A DNA stretch of 64,000 bases from Leucobacter rhizosphaerae (GCF_022919175.1 NZ_CP095043.1:2046001-2110000), one strand, 5' to 3'. Counted from the first letter of the stretch, positions 26,162 through 35,914 are shown. Made by a program: numbers and translations. The notes: generated by a model not told the origin, from the letters alone.

Positions 26162-27676
26162 TCAGTCGTTCTGCGGGAAGCCGAGGTTGATGCCGCCGTG
26201 CAGCGCGGGATCGAGCCAGCGGCTCGTGATCGCCTTCTCGCGGGTGAAGAACTCGAAGCCCTGCACGCCGTACGCCTTCGCGTCGCCGAACAGCGAGGCC
26301 TTCCAGCCGCCGAAGGAGTGGTACGCGACGGGCACGGGGATCGGCACGTTGATGCCGATCATGCCGACCTGGATCTCGTGCTGGAACCGGCGCGCGGCGC
26401 CGCCGTCGTTCGTGAAGATCGCGGTGCCGTTGCCGAAGGCGCCCGAGTTGATGAGCGCGACGCCCTCGTCGAAGGACTGCACGCGCACGACCTCGAGCAC
26501 CGGGCCGAAGATCTCCTCGGTGTAGGCGCGGGAGGTGGTGGGGATGTTGTCGATGAGCGTGGGGCCGACGAAGAAGCCGTTCTCGTGGCCCTCCACCTGG
26601 AGACCGCGGCCGTCGACCACGATGGTCGCGCCGTCCTGCTCCGCGATGTCGATGTAGCCCGTGACCTTGTCGCGGTGCACGTCCGTGATGAGCGGCCCCA
26701 TGTCGGGCTCGGGGGTCGAGGCGCCGTTGCCGATCCGGAGCTTCGCGATCCGCTCCTGGATCTTCACGATGAGCTCGTCCGCGACGGGCTCGACCGCGAG
26801 CACCACCGAGATCGCCATGCAGCGCTCGCCCGCGGCACCGTAGCCGGCGTTGATCGCCTGGTCGGCGACAAGGTCGAGATCGGCGTCGGGCAGCACCAGC
26901 ATGTGGTTCTTCGCGCCGCCGAGGGCCTGCACGCGCTTGCCGTGCTTCGAGGCGGTCTCGTAGATGTACTGCGCGATCGGGGTGGAGCCCACGAACGAGA
27001 TCGAGGCGACCTCGGGTGCGGTGAGCAGGCCGTCGACGGCGAGCTTGTCGCCGTTCAGCACGGTGAAGACGCCGTCGGGCAGCCCGGCCTCCTTCCACAG
27101 CTCGGCCATCCAGAGCGCCGCGGAGGGATCCTTCTCGCTCGGCTTCAGGATGACCGCGTTGCCGGCCGCGATCGCGACGGGGAAGAACCACATGGGCACC
27201 ATGGCGGGGAAGTTGAAGGGCGACACGATCGCGGCGACGCCGATGGGCTGCTTGATCGAGTAGACGTCGATGCCGGTCGAGGCGTTCTCCGAGAAGGCGC
27301 CCTTGATGAGGTGGGGGAACCCGGTGGCGAGCTCCACGACCTCCTGGCCGCGGAGGATCTCGCCCATCGCGTCGGACAGGACCTTGCCGTGCTCGCGGGT
27401 GATGATCTCGGCGAGCTCTCCCTTGCGGGCGTTCAGCAGCTCGCGGAACGCGAAGATGACGGTCTGGCGCTTCGCGATCGAGTACTCGCTCCACACGAGG
27501 TAGCCGGCGTGCGCGGAGGCGATGGCCTCGGCGATCTCGGCCTCGTCGGCGAGGGCCACCTGCGCCTGCACCTCACCGGTGGCGGGGTTGAAGACGGGGG
27601 CGGTGCGGCCGTGGGTCGAAACGCGACGGGCGCCGTCGATCCAGTGGGGGATCACGGTGGTGGATTCGGTGCTCAT
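26162..27676 (-). CDS. iolA: Methylmalonate-semialdehyde dehydrogenase (CoA-acylating)
   Basis: A 504-residue aldehyde dehydrogenase of the MmsA/IolA type. It has IVSPFNFPAMVPMWFFPVA, SFVGSTPIAQYIY, the catalytic cysteine in GERCMAISV and the late signature YHSFGGWKASLFGD. The enzyme turns malonate semialdehyde into acetyl-CoA and CO2, and methylmalonate semialdehyde into propionyl-CoA. The ATG at 27676 has AAGGACACC upstream; a longer frame enters the neighbouring gene's leader. It is the third gene of the iolC operon. Confidence 0.9.
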   Translation of the reverse strand: MSTESTTVIPHWIDGARRVSTHGRTAPVFNPATGEVQAQVALADEAEIAEAIASAHAGYLVWSEYSIAKRQTVIFAFRELLNARKGELAEIITREHGKVLSDAMGEILRGQEVVELATGFPHLIKGAFSENASTGIDVYSIKQPIGVAAIVSPFNFPAMVPMWFFPVAIAAGNAVILKPSEKDPSAALWMAELWKEAGLPDGVFTVLNGDKLAVDGLLTAPEVASISFVGSTPIAQYIYETASKHGKRVQALGGAKNHMLVLPDADLDLVADQAINAGYGAAGERCMAISVVLAVEPVADELIVKIQERIAKLRIGNGASTPEPDMGPLITDVHRDKVTGYIDIAEQDGATIVVDGRGLQVEGHENGFFVGPTLIDNIPTTSRAYTEEIFGPVLEVVRVQSFDEGVALINSGAFGNGTAIFTNDGGAARRFQHEIQVGMIGINVPIPVPVAYHSFGGWKASLFGDAKAYGVQGFEFFTREKAITSRWLDPALHGGINLGFPQND

Positions 27677-27722
27677 GAGGTGTCCTTCGTGTGGTGCGGC
27701 GAGTGGAAAGTGGGGACCCGGA

Positions 27723-28625
27723 TCAGAGCCCGGTGTGGACGAGGCGCGCGGCCGTGTCGACCGCTGCCGCGACGTCGCCGTCAGCGGGGTAAAGGAGCGT
27801 GCGCCCCACGGTGAGGCCGCGCACGCCGGGGAGCGCGAGCGCCGCCTGCCAGGTCGCGAAGATGTCGTCGAGGTCGCCCCCGTTGTCACCCCCGAGGAGC
27901 AGGGTCGGCATGGTGGTGGCCTCGAGCACCCGCTCCATCTGGTCGACGACCGGGAGCTTCATCCAGGTGTAGGCGCTCGAGTTGCCGAGACCCGACGCGA
28001 TGGCGGTGGAGAGGATCACGGCCTCTGCCGTGAGGTCGTTCACCACCTTGCCGTCGATCCGGCGGCTCATAAACGGCTCGAGCATGATCGGCAGCTGGGC
28101 TGCGGCGGCGGCGTTCACCGCGCGTGCGGTCGCCTCCAGCGTCGCGGCGGTGCCGGCGTCGTCGAGATCGACCCGGATCAGCGTCTTCGCGAAATCGAGG
28201 CCCTGGCGCACCATCGCGTCGACGTCGTAGGCGGTGTACCGGTCGTCGAGCTCGAACGAGGCGCCGCGCAATCCCCCGCGGTTCATCGAGCCGACCACGA
28301 TCTTGTCGTCGAGCAGGCCGAGCGCCGCGAGGTCGTCGATGATGTCCGGCGTGCCCAGCACCCCGTCCACTCCGGGGCGGGAGAGCGCGATCGCCATCCG
28401 CTCGAGCAGGTCGTAGCGGTTCGCCATCGCGGTCGGGTTGGCGCCGACGGCGATGGCGCCGCGCGCGGGGTGGTCCGCGGCGACGATGAACAGGCGGCCG
28501 TCGCCCTGCGTGACCGAGCGGCGGCGGCGCGACGCCAGCGCCTCCCCGATCGCGGCGGGATCCTCGGCACGGAGACGGCGGAGGTTCGCGAAGTCCTCGG
28601 CGGTCGGTACGGGAGCAGCGGTCAT
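27723..28625 (-). CDS. Cgl0159-family (beta/alpha)8 aldolase, likely 2-deoxy-5-keto-gluconate-6-phosphate aldolase
   Basis: A 300-residue TIM-barrel protein of the Cgl0159 family, which occurs in actinobacterial inositol operons in place of the class II aldolase IolJ. It contains FIVAADHPARGAIAVG, TLIRVDLDD and an Ala-rich helical middle. It starts one base after the iolC stop. From its position between kinase and MMSA dehydrogenase it should split the phosphorylated product of IolC into dihydroxyacetone phosphate and malonate semialdehyde. The assignment combines family and context; a Schiff-base lysine (KTLIRVD region) is plausible but not proven. Confidence 0.78.
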   Translation of the reverse strand: MTAAPVPTAEDFANLRRLRAEDPAAIGEALASRRRRSVTQGDGRLFIVAADHPARGAIAVGANPTAMANRYDLLERMAIALSRPGVDGVLGTPDIIDDLAALGLLDDKIVVGSMNRGGLRGASFELDDRYTAYDVDAMVRQGLDFAKTLIRVDLDDAGTAATLEATARAVNAAAAAQLPIMLEPFMSRRIDGKVVNDLTAEAVILSTAIASGLGNSSAYTWMKLPVVDQMERVLEATTMPTLLLGGDNGGDLDDIFATWQAALALPGVRGLTVGRTLLYPADGDVAAAVDTAARLVHTGL

Positions 28626-28626
28626 G

Positions 28627-29580
28627 TCACGCGCCCTTCTGTAGGATCGCTTCGACTTCCGAAGCGTCGGGCATGGCGGTCGAGCACTCGCGGCGGGTCG
28701 CGACGATGGCGCCGGCGACGTTCGCGAAGCGGAGGATCCGTTCGAGGTCCCAGCCCTCGAGCAGGCCGTGGCAGAGGGCGCCGCCGAACGCGTCGCCGGA
28801 GCCGAGTCCGTTGATCACGTCGACGAAGTGCGGCGGCACCTCGATCGCCTCGTCGCGGGTCTTCGCGAGCACCCCCTTCGGGCCCTGCTTCACGATGGCG
28901 AGTTCCACACCGCGCTCGAGCAGCGCGTCGGCGGCGCGCAGGGGCTCGGTCTCGCCGACGGCGACCTCGCACTCCTCGCGGTTGCCGACGGCGACCGTGA
29001 CGTGCTCGATGGCCCGGGCGACCTGAGCGGTGGCCTCGGCGGGATCCTCCCAGAACATCGGGCGGTAGTCGAGGTCGAAGATCGTGTGCGTCGCACCGGC
29101 GCGGGCCTCGAGGGCCGCGTGGTGGGCCGCCCGGCTCGGCTCCTCGCTCAGGCCCGTGAGCGTGAACCAGAAGATCCGCGCGTCGCGCACGGCCTGCAGG
29201 TCGAGCTCAGCGGCGGTGACCTGCAGATCCGGAGCCTTGGGCTTCCGGTAGAAGTACAGGGGGAAGTCGTCGGGCGGGAAGATCTCGCAGAACGTGACCG
29301 GCGTGGGGAAGTCGCCGTCCGTGGCGACGTAGCGCGGATCGACGCCGAGGCGGCCGAGCTCGCGCACGAGGTAGCGGCCGAACGGATCGTCGCCGACACG
29401 GGAGATCAGGGCGCTCGATCGGCCGTAGCGCGCGGCCGCGACGGACACGTTCGCGGCGCTGCCGCCGAGGTACTTGCCGAACGTCTCGACGTCTTCGAGG
29501 CCGACCCCGTCCTGCAGCGGATACACGTCGACGCCGAGGCGGCCGAAGGCCAGTACATCGAATTCTGTGCGGTCAGTCAT
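28627..29580 (-). CDS. iolC: 5-dehydro-2-deoxygluconokinase
   Basis: A 317-residue PfkB-family kinase. It has GGSAANVSVAAARYG at the N terminus, the substrate lid region FCEIFPPDDFPLYFYRKPKA, and the catalytic motif NGLGSGDAFGGAL with the base aspartate. It phosphorylates 2-deoxy-5-keto-D-gluconate. It is the first gene of the minus-strand iol operon and diverges from iolR. An IolR-type site lies about 60 bases upstream. Confidence 0.9.
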   Translation of the reverse strand: MTDRTEFDVLAFGRLGVDVYPLQDGVGLEDVETFGKYLGGSAANVSVAAARYGRSSALISRVGDDPFGRYLVRELGRLGVDPRYVATDGDFPTPVTFCEIFPPDDFPLYFYRKPKAPDLQVTAAELDLQAVRDARIFWFTLTGLSEEPSRAAHHAALEARAGATHTIFDLDYRPMFWEDPAEATAQVARAIEHVTVAVGNREECEVAVGETEPLRAADALLERGVELAIVKQGPKGVLAKTRDEAIEVPPHFVDVINGLGSGDAFGGALCHGLLEGWDLERILRFANVAGAIVATRRECSTAMPDASEVEAILQKGA

Positions 29581-29639
29581 GGTTCACTCGTCGCCCTTCA
29601 GGTCAGGGGTGACATCGGCGGCGCACCCTGAGGCCAATA

Positions 29640-29649
29640 TGTCCTAACA
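29640..29649. promoter_or_regulatory. Putative IolR site between iolC and iolR
   Basis: TGTCCTAACA on the plus strand fits TGTCHTRWCA, and is the copy closest to the motif reported for Corynebacterium IolR. It lies in the divergent iolC/iolR spacer. A weaker relative, TGTCGATACA, is at 29698-29707 near the iolR start. Confidence 0.68.
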
Positions 29650-29743
29650 ATATCACAAGGAGCGAGAACCGTGCGACCGCGGGATAACACGTATTATTGT
29701 CGATACATAGCCGCATCGACGAGGCGGACGGGAAGAGGATGCC

Positions 29744-30502
29744 GTGAGCGCGACGCCAGTCTGGCCGGAGGAACTCTTCACCGATCTCGATCGCACGGGC
29801 CCGGTCCCGCTGTACTACCAGGTCTCGAGCCGCCTGGAGCAGGCGATCCGCTCGGGTCGCATCCCGACCGGCGCCCGTCTCGAGAACGAGATCTCGATCG
29901 GCGAGAAGCTCGGCCTCTCGCGCCCCACGGTGCGGCGCGCCATCCAGGAGCTCGTCGACAAGGGCCTGCTCGTCCGCCGCCGCGGCATCGGCACGCAGGT
30001 GGTGCAGGGGCAGGTGAGCCGCCCGGTCGAGCTCACGAGCCTCTTCGAGGATCTCGAGCGCACGCACCACGAGCCGAGCACCCGCGTGCTGAGCCACGAG
30101 GTGATCCCCGCCGACGAGACGATCGCGGAGAAGCTGAGCGTCGCGGTGGGCAGCGATGTGCTCCGGATCCGCCGTCTGCGCGGCACCGATGGATCGCCGG
30201 TCGCGATCCTGGAGAACTACCTGCCGCTCGAGTACACGGACCTCACCGAGGAGGACCTCAACGCGAAGGGTCTCTACCAGCTGCTGCGCGCACGCGGGGT
30301 GACGATCCGGATCGCGAACCAGTCGATCAGTGCGCGGCGCGCGCACGCCGATGAGGCGGATCTGCTCGACACGGCTCGGGGCGGCCCCCTGCTCACCATG
30401 GAGCGCGTCGCGTTCGACGACTCGGGCAAGGCCGTCGAGTTCGGGCACCACTGCTACCGGCCCGATCTCTACCGTTTCGAGACGACACTCGTCGCGAAGT
30501 AG
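29744..30502 (+). CDS. iolR: GntR-family (HutC/UTRA) regulator of inositol catabolism
   Basis: A 252-residue regulator. The N-terminal winged helix (about 20-90) contains PLYYQVSSRLEQAIRSG and LGLSRPTVRRAIQELVDKG. A UTRA effector domain follows (about 110-245; EVIPADETIAEKL, ILENYLPLEY). The GTG at 29744 follows AAGAGGATGCC. It diverges from iolC, and five matching motifs front the iol genes, so it is the likely repressor released by an inositol intermediate. The next gene converges on it with 24 bases between stops. Confidence 0.85.
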   Translation: MSATPVWPEELFTDLDRTGPVPLYYQVSSRLEQAIRSGRIPTGARLENEISIGEKLGLSRPTVRRAIQELVDKGLLVRRRGIGTQVVQGQVSRPVELTSLFEDLERTHHEPSTRVLSHEVIPADETIAEKLSVAVGSDVLRIRRLRGTDGSPVAILENYLPLEYTDLTEEDLNAKGLYQLLRARGVTIRIANQSISARRAHADEADLLDTARGGPLLTMERVAFDDSGKAVEFGHHCYRPDLYRFETTLVAK

Positions 30503-30517
30503 TCGCCCTGCGGCGAG

Positions 30518-30539
30518 CGCGACGCGCTATCGCGTCGCG
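30518..30539. terminator. Possible bidirectional hairpin between iolR and the glycosyltransferase gene
   Basis: CGCGACGCG (30518-30526) and CGCGTCGCG (30531-30539) form a nine-base perfect stem with a CTAT loop. It overlaps the last codons of the minus-strand gene. Confidence 0.42.
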
Positions 30540-31756
30540 AGGAACTCGCGATAGACCTCGAGCAGGCGCTCGGCCGACGCATCCCAGCTGCGGCTGAGCG
30601 CGTGGCGTCGCGCCTCCGCACCCATGCGCTCCGCGCGCGCGGTGTCGTCGAGCAGCCTCGTGATCGCGCGCGCCCAGTCGGCCGGCTCGTCACCGGTCAC
30701 GAGCTCCCCCGTCACCCCGTCGACCACGGCTTCGCGCAGACCGCCCGTGTTCCGGGCGATCACGGGCACCCCCGAGGCGGCGGCCTCGAGCGCGACGAGC
30801 CCGAACGTCTCCGAGTGCGAGGGCACGAGCACGACGGCCGCGCGACGGATCCGCTCCGCGAGCTCGCTGCGCCGGAGCGCACCGTCGAACGAGGTCGTCG
30901 AGATCATGCCGTGCTGCAGCACCGCCTCGTGCAGGCCGCGCACGTAGTCGTCGCCGTCGGGCGGCGGCGCGCCGACGATCCGGAGTGCGGGCCGATCCTC
31001 CGCGGGAATCGCGGCCACGGCGTCGATCGCGAGGTCGAAGCCCTTGAGCGGGTGCAACCGGCCGACGACCAGCACCTCCGGGCGCCCACCGCGATCCAGC
31101 CAGTCGCGGCGCTCCTCGCACTCCCGCCCCTCGCAGGGGTGGAAGAGCTCGGTGTCGACGCCGAGGGGCACGACCCGGACGCGCGCGGGATCGGCGTCGA
31201 AGCGCTCGAGCACGGTGCGACGCTCGGCCTCGCTCACCGAGATGACGAGATCCGCCTCGTGCGCCAGCAGCAGCTCCCCCGCCAGACGCCCGGGCGACTC
31301 GGGCCGCTCGCCCTCGGTGAGCGGGGTGTCGGGCGCCGCGGCGATCGAGTGGTAGCTCTGCACGAGCGGGATCCCGGCGGCGCGTGCGGTCCCGAGCGCG
31401 GCGATGCCGGAGAACCAGTGCTCGGCGTGCAGGAGGTCGACCGGATCGCGCTCGAGGGCCGCCGCGAGGGCGCGGCCGAAGTCCTCGATCACCTCCTCGT
31501 GCTCGCCCTTCGAGATCACGCGGGCCGGGCCGGCGTCGAGGTGCACGACCGTGACCCCCGAGGCGAGCTCGACGACGGCCGGGGCGGCTCCGTCGGCCCG
31601 ACGCGTGAAGATGACCACGCGGTGACCCGCGAGAGCGAGGGCATCGGCCTGCGCCCGCACGACCACGTTCATGCCGCCCGCGTCCTTCGTGCCCGGCACG
31701 TCGAGCGGCGACGTGTGCAGCATGACGAACCCGACCGACAGCGCTGCTCGTTCCAT
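30527..31756 (-). CDS. GT4-family glycosyltransferase, MshA-like
   Basis: A 409-residue GT-B glycosyltransferase. The N-terminal domain has GTKDAGGMNVVVRAQADAL, close to the GGMNVYV motif of MshA, the D-inositol-3-phosphate glycosyltransferase of mycothiol synthesis. The C-terminal domain has VVGRLHPLKGFDLAIDAV and the nucleotide-sugar motif PSHSETFGLVALEAAASG. Length matches MshA (about 420-450) on the short side. The ATG at 31756 has no clear ribosome-binding site. Its place beside iolR could tie inositol supply to mycothiol, but other GT4 enzymes share these motifs, so the substrate is uncertain. Confidence 0.72.
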   Translation of the reverse strand: MERAALSVGFVMLHTSPLDVPGTKDAGGMNVVVRAQADALALAGHRVVIFTRRADGAAPAVVELASGVTVVHLDAGPARVISKGEHEEVIEDFGRALAAALERDPVDLLHAEHWFSGIAALGTARAAGIPLVQSYHSIAAAPDTPLTEGERPESPGRLAGELLLAHEADLVISVSEAERRTVLERFDADPARVRVVPLGVDTELFHPCEGRECEERRDWLDRGGRPEVLVVGRLHPLKGFDLAIDAVAAIPAEDRPALRIVGAPPPDGDDYVRGLHEAVLQHGMISTTSFDGALRRSELAERIRRAAVVLVPSHSETFGLVALEAAASGVPVIARNTGGLREAVVDGVTGELVTGDEPADWARAITRLLDDTARAERMGAEARRHALSRSWDASAERLLEVYREFLATR

Positions 31757-31807
31757 ACGTCGAGCGTATCGCGTCGCCGGGGGATCACGGGTCAACTCGA
31801 GAACCCC

Positions 31808-31836
31808 TTGTGCTCGATACCCCCCAGGGGTATAGT
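31808..31836 (+). promoter_or_regulatory. Copper operon promoter with CsoR-type operator
   Basis: A -35 TTGTGC (31808-31813) and -10 TATAGT (31831-31836) are 17 bases apart. ATACCCC-CCA-GGGGTAT (31817-31833) fills the spacer. This is the pseudo-palindromic G-tract operator typical of CsoR copper repressors. No csoR gene is in the window. Confidence 0.82.
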
Positions 31837-31888
31837 TGGGGCATCGGAAGCACTCGTTGTTTCTCCCATCCACCCTAAGGAGCACACC

Positions 31889-32104
31889 ATGGCAACCACT
31901 GAGTACCAGGTCACCGGAATGACCTGCGGACACTGCGAGGGCGCGATCCGCAGCGAGGTCGGGCAGATCGCCGACGTCTCCGGCATCGAGGTCAGCGCCT
32001 CCACCGGTCGGCTCGTCGTGACGACCGGCTCCGACGCACCGGCCGCGGATGCCGCCGTGCTCGAGGCCGTGGAAGAGGCCGGGTACTCGGCCCAGCGCGT
32101 CTGA
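31889..32104 (+). CDS. copZ: CopZ-like copper chaperone (HMA domain)
   Basis: A 71-residue single heavy-metal-associated domain. The metal site is GMTCGHC near residues 10-16. Length and the C-terminal EEAGYSAQRV fit CopZ, which carries Cu(I) to the P-type ATPase. TAAGGAG lies six bases before the ATG. It is the first gene of the copper operon under the CsoR-type operator. Confidence 0.9.
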   Translation: MATTEYQVTGMTCGHCEGAIRSEVGQIADVSGIEVSASTGRLVVTTGSDAPAADAAVLEAVEEAGYSAQRV

Positions 32105-32172
32105 CCCGCTGACCCCCGCCCGCACGTCGACCCTCTCGGCACCATCGACCCCCTCGAAATGAGTTGATCCCC

Positions 32173-33186
32173 ATGAAGACCTCACTGCGCCTCAGCCTCT
32201 ACGGTGCGGGCCTCGTCGCCGTCTTCGGCCTCGCCTTCGTGGCCGCGGGGGTGCTGGTGCCGCAATCGGTGGTCGCCGAGCGCGCGGCCGCCACGGAGGA
32301 TGCGCACGACGCGCACAGCACCGCGAGCGCGGAGGAGGGCGCGGCCGAGACCGCGCTGCCCGGGCTCTCGATGTCGCAGGGCGGGTACCAGCTCAGCGAG
32401 GTCTCCGCCCCGGAGGCGCTGGACGAGGACGGCACGCTGAGCTTCAGCGTTCGCGACGCGGACGGGGTCGCGCTCACGGAGTACACGGAGGAGCACGAGA
32501 AGGATCTGCACCTCATCGTCGTGCGCGCCGACGGCAGCGAGTTCCGTCACGTCCACCCCGAGATCGACGACGCGGGCACCTGGTCGCTCCCCTGGACCTG
32601 GGCCGAGGCCGGCACCTATCGGATCTTCGCGGACTTCACCCCCGGCGACTCCGAGAGCGGCATCACCCTGACGAGCACGATCAACGTCGGCGGCGAGTTC
32701 ACCCCGGTTCCGGCGAGCGACGACGTCCGTGAGGCCACGACCGGCGACTACGTGGTCACCCTCACCGGGGACCTCCCCGTCGGCGGGAGCTCCACGCTCG
32801 CTCTCGAGGTCACGAAGGACGGTGAAGAGGTCACCACCCTCGAGCCGTACCTCGGCGCCTTCGGCCACCTCGTCGCCCTCCGCGACGGCGACCTCGCCTA
32901 CCTCCACGTGCACCCCGAGGGCGCCGAGCCCGAGCCGGGTCAGCTCTCCGGCCCCGCGGTCGACTTCGCCACGGAGGCGCCGACCGCCGGCCGCTACCTC
33001 CTGTACTTCGACTTCAAGGTCGACGGCAAGGTGCACACCGCCGAGTTCGTGCTGAGCACCGCGGGCACCGCGGAAGATTCCGCCGACACGTCCAGCACCC
33101 ACACCACCACTGACGAGGCCCCGGCCGAGGCCCCCGCCACGACCACCACCGACGACGGCCACGACGACGGGGAGTCCGGCCACTGA
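32173..33186 (+). CDS. Membrane-anchored copper-operon protein with two HVHPE motifs
   Basis: A 337-residue protein with one N-terminal hydrophobic segment (about 6-30), then an extracytoplasmic region. Two similar halves carry RHVHPEID and [11 protein letters not shown], each preceded by a hydrophobic strand, which suggests a duplicated beta-sandwich with metal-binding histidines. The C terminus is Thr/Asp/His-rich. It lies between copZ and copA, so a periplasmic-side copper-binding or delivery role is likely. The true family name is not certain. An in-frame TTG three codons earlier is less likely than the ATG at 32173. Confidence 0.7.
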   Translation: MKTSLRLSLYGAGLVAVFGLAFVAAGVLVPQSVVAERAAATEDAHDAHSTASAEEGAAETALPGLSMSQGGYQLSEVSAPEALDEDGTLSFSVRDADGVALTEYTEEHEKDLHLIVVRADGSEFRHVHPEIDDAGTWSLPWTWAEAGTYRIFADFTPGDSESGITLTSTINVGGEFTPVPASDDVREATTGDYVVTLTGDLPVGGSSTLALEVTKDGEEVTTLEPYLGAFGHLVALRDGDLAYLHVHPEGAEPEPGQLSGPAVDFATEAPTAGRYLLYFDFKVDGKVHTAEFVLSTAGTAEDSADTSSTHTTTDEAPAEAPATTTTDDGHDDGESGH

Positions 33187-33227
33187 GCCGGGCGTCCACC
33201 CGTCCCCAGCCCCAGAGAGGCCCGCAC

Positions 33228-35552
33228 ATGTCGACATCAGCACTGACGCAGGACGCGTCGGAGAGCAGCTACGAACTCAGCATCGGGGGCATGACCTGCT
33301 CCTCCTGCGCGATGCGCATCGAGAAGAAGCTCAACAAGCTCGACGGTGTCGTCGCGACCGTCAACTACGCGACGGAGAAGGCCAAGGTGGTCGCCCCCGC
33401 GACGTTCGACCCCCAGCTGCTCATCGCCGAGGTCGAGAAGACCGGCTACTCGGCGGAGCTCCCGAAGCCGAAGGTCGCCGCGGCCGATCGCCAGGACGAC
33501 GGCGAGCCGGTGGACCACGAGCTCGTGGCCCTGCGCCAGCGGCTCATCGGGTCGATCGTGCTCTCCGTGCCGGTGATCCTCATGGCCATGATCCCGGCAC
33601 TGCAGTTCACCTACTGGCAGTGGGCGTCGCTCGCCCTCGCCTCCCCCGTCATCGTCTGGGGCGCCTGGCCGTTCCACCGCGCCGCCTGGATGAACCTCCG
33701 CCACGGTGCCGCGACGATGGACACCCTGGTGTCCCTCGGCACCACGGCCGCGTTCATCTGGTCGCTGTTCGCCCTCTTCTTCGGCACGGCGGGCGTGCCC
33801 GGCATGACCCACCCGTTCGAGCTCTCGATCGCCCCCACCGATGGCGCCGCGAACATCTACCTCGAGGTCGCAGCCGGGGTCACGATGTTCATCCTCGCCG
33901 GGCGGTACTTCGAGAAGCGCTCGAAGCGCCAGGCCGGGGCCGCGCTGCGCACCCTGCTGGAGCTCGGTGCGAAGGACGTGGCCGTGCTCCGCGACGGCGC
34001 AGAGGTGCGGATCCCGATCGAGGACCTCTCCGTGGGCGACGAGTTCATCGTGCGGCCCGGGGAGAAGATCGCGACCGACGGGGTCATCGTCTCGGGGGTA
34101 TCGGCGATCGACGCCTCGATGCTCACGGGCGAGTCGGTGCCGGTCGAGGCCGGGCCGGGCGACGCCGTGACCGGTGCGACCGTCAACGCCAGCGGTCGCC
34201 TGGTCATCCGGGCGACGCGGGTCGGCAGCGACACCCAGCTCGCGCAGATGGCGAAACTCGTCGAGGACGCGCAGTCCGGCAAGGCCGAGGTGCAGCGGCT
34301 CGCGGATCGGGTCTCCGGCATCTTCGTGCCGATCGCCATCGCCATCGCCATCGGATCGCTCGGCGCCTGGCTGGGTGCCGGATTCCCGGCGGCGAGCGCG
34401 TTCACCGCGGCGGTCGCCGTGCTCATCATCGCCTGCCCGTGCGCGCTGGGCCTCGCCACCCCGACGGCCCTGCTCGTGGGCACGGGGCGCGGCGCACAGC
34501 TCGGCATCCTGATCAAGGGACCGGAGATCCTCGAATCCACCCGCCGGGTGAACACCATCGTGCTCGACAAGACCGGCACGGTGACCTCCGGTCGCATGAC
34601 GCTCGTCGACGTCGTCACCACGCCGAGCACGGATCGCCGTGACCTGCTGCGCCTCGCCGGCGCGGTCGAGGACGCCTCCGAGCACCCCATCGCGCAGGCG
34701 ATCGCCAAGGGCGCCTCCGAGGAGCTCGAGGAGATGCTGCCCGAGGTCGAGGGCTTCCAGAACTTCGCCGGTTCGGGGATCAGCGGCGTCGTCGACGGGC
34801 GCGCGGTGCTCGTCGGACGGCAGGCGTTGCTCGACGACTGGGCCATCGCCCCCGATGCGGAGCTGCAGCGCCGCAAGGAGGCCGCCGAGCAGGAGGGGAA
34901 GACCTCCGTGCTCGTGGCGTGGGACGGCGAGATCCGCGGCCTGCTCGTGGTCGCCGACACGGTGAAGCCGACGAGCGCCGAGGCGATCGCGCAGTTCCGG
35001 GAGCTCGGGCTCACGCCGATCCTGCTGACCGGGGACAATCACACGGTCGCGAGCCGGATCGCCGCCGAGGTCGGGATCACCGAGGTGTTCGCCGAGGTGC
35101 TGCCCGCCGACAAGGCCGACGTCATCACGCGGCTGCAGTCGGAGGGCAAGGTCGTGGCCATGGTCGGCGACGGCGTGAACGACGCGGCGGCACTCGCCCA
35201 GGCGGATCTCGGCCTCGCGATGGGCACGGGCACGGACGCGGCGATCGAGGCCTCCGACATCACGCTCGTGCGCGGCGACCTCCGGAGCGCCGCGGACGCG
35301 ATCCGCCTCTCCCGCCGCACGCTCGGCACGATCAAGGGCAACCTGTTCTGGGCCTTCGCCTACAACGTGCTCGCGATTCCCCTCGCGGCTCTGGGCCTCC
35401 TCAATCCCATGCTCGCGGGTGCGGCGATGGCGTTCTCGAGTGTGTTCGTCGTCGGCAACAGCCTCCGGCTGCGCTCGTTCAAGAGCCGGGCCGGTGCCAG
35501 CACTCCGACCCCGGCGCCCACTGCGACCCCGGCACCCGTCTTCACGCCGTAG
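33228..35552 (+). CDS. copA: Cu(I)-exporting P1B-type ATPase
   Basis: A 774-residue heavy-metal ATPase. One N-terminal HMA domain has GMTCSSC (Cys24, Cys27). The membrane metal site is CPC (403-405), the actuator loop is TGES (about 300), the phosphorylated aspartate is in DKTGT (Asp447), the HP dipeptide is at 486-487 and the hinge is GDGVND (647-652). All catalytic features are present. It pumps Cu(I) out of the cytoplasm. The ATG follows AGAGAGG in the copZ operon, and a Pro/Thr-rich tail ends the protein. Confidence 0.93.
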   Translation: MSTSALTQDASESSYELSIGGMTCSSCAMRIEKKLNKLDGVVATVNYATEKAKVVAPATFDPQLLIAEVEKTGYSAELPKPKVAAADRQDDGEPVDHELVALRQRLIGSIVLSVPVILMAMIPALQFTYWQWASLALASPVIVWGAWPFHRAAWMNLRHGAATMDTLVSLGTTAAFIWSLFALFFGTAGVPGMTHPFELSIAPTDGAANIYLEVAAGVTMFILAGRYFEKRSKRQAGAALRTLLELGAKDVAVLRDGAEVRIPIEDLSVGDEFIVRPGEKIATDGVIVSGVSAIDASMLTGESVPVEAGPGDAVTGATVNASGRLVIRATRVGSDTQLAQMAKLVEDAQSGKAEVQRLADRVSGIFVPIAIAIAIGSLGAWLGAGFPAASAFTAAVAVLIIACPCALGLATPTALLVGTGRGAQLGILIKGPEILESTRRVNTIVLDKTGTVTSGRMTLVDVVTTPSTDRRDLLRLAGAVEDASEHPIAQAIAKGASEELEEMLPEVEGFQNFAGSGISGVVDGRAVLVGRQALLDDWAIAPDAELQRRKEAAEQEGKTSVLVAWDGEIRGLLVVADTVKPTSAEAIAQFRELGLTPILLTGDNHTVASRIAAEVGITEVFAEVLPADKADVITRLQSEGKVVAMVGDGVNDAAALAQADLGLAMGTGTDAAIEASDITLVRGDLRSAADAIRLSRRTLGTIKGNLFWAFAYNVLAIPLAALGLLNPMLAGAAMAFSSVFVVGNSLRLRSFKSRAGASTPTPAPTATPAPVFTP

Positions 35553-35628
35553 CCCGGGTCGCGCCCCGGCTCCGCACGACCTCCACTCTGCAGTACCCCG
35601 CATCATCACTCCCCGAAAGGAATCCACC

Positions 35629-35838
35629 ATGTGCGAAGCACACGCCCACACCCCCGCCGTCGACATCGAGGCCGACACCGCCGAGTGCCCGGTCATGCGC
35701 GGCAACTTCGTGAACAAGGCCGACGCCGAGGCGAAGGGCCTCGTGCGCGAGTACGAGGGGACGAAGTACTACCTCTGCTGCGCCGCCTGCGGCCCGCTCT
35801 TCGACGCGGACCCCGAGAAGTACGTGTCGGCGCTGTAG
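35629..35838 (+). CDS. Small YHS-domain metal-binding protein
   Basis: A 69-residue protein with a YHS-like domain: CPVM at 20-23, VREYEGTKYYLCCAACG and a final FDADPEKYV. Cysteines at 2, 20, 50, 51 and 54 could bind a metal. Such small YHS proteins often accompany CopA in copper operons. GAAAGGAA lies before the ATG. It ends just before a strong hairpin, so it is the last gene of the operon. Confidence 0.85.
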   Translation: MCEAHAHTPAVDIEADTAECPVMRGNFVNKADAEAKGLVREYEGTKYYLCCAACGPLFDADPEKYVSAL

Positions 35839-35852
35839 CCGACCCGCACCGC

Positions 35853-35902
35853 GCACGAGAGAGGCGCTGCCCCCGGATTCGGGGGCAGCGCCTCTCTCGT
35901 GC
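35853..35902. terminator. Bidirectional terminator after the copper operon
   Basis: Two 22-base arms (35853-35874 and 35881-35902) pair perfectly around a six-base loop. It lies between the convergent YHS and cupin genes and can end both transcripts. Confidence 0.88.
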
Positions 35903-35914
35903 GTCGGCGGCGGG

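Noticed and set aside
31757..31888. A copper riboswitch or attenuator before copZ
   Set aside because: The only symmetry lies inside the promoter, so it cannot act in the RNA. The CsoR operator explains it.
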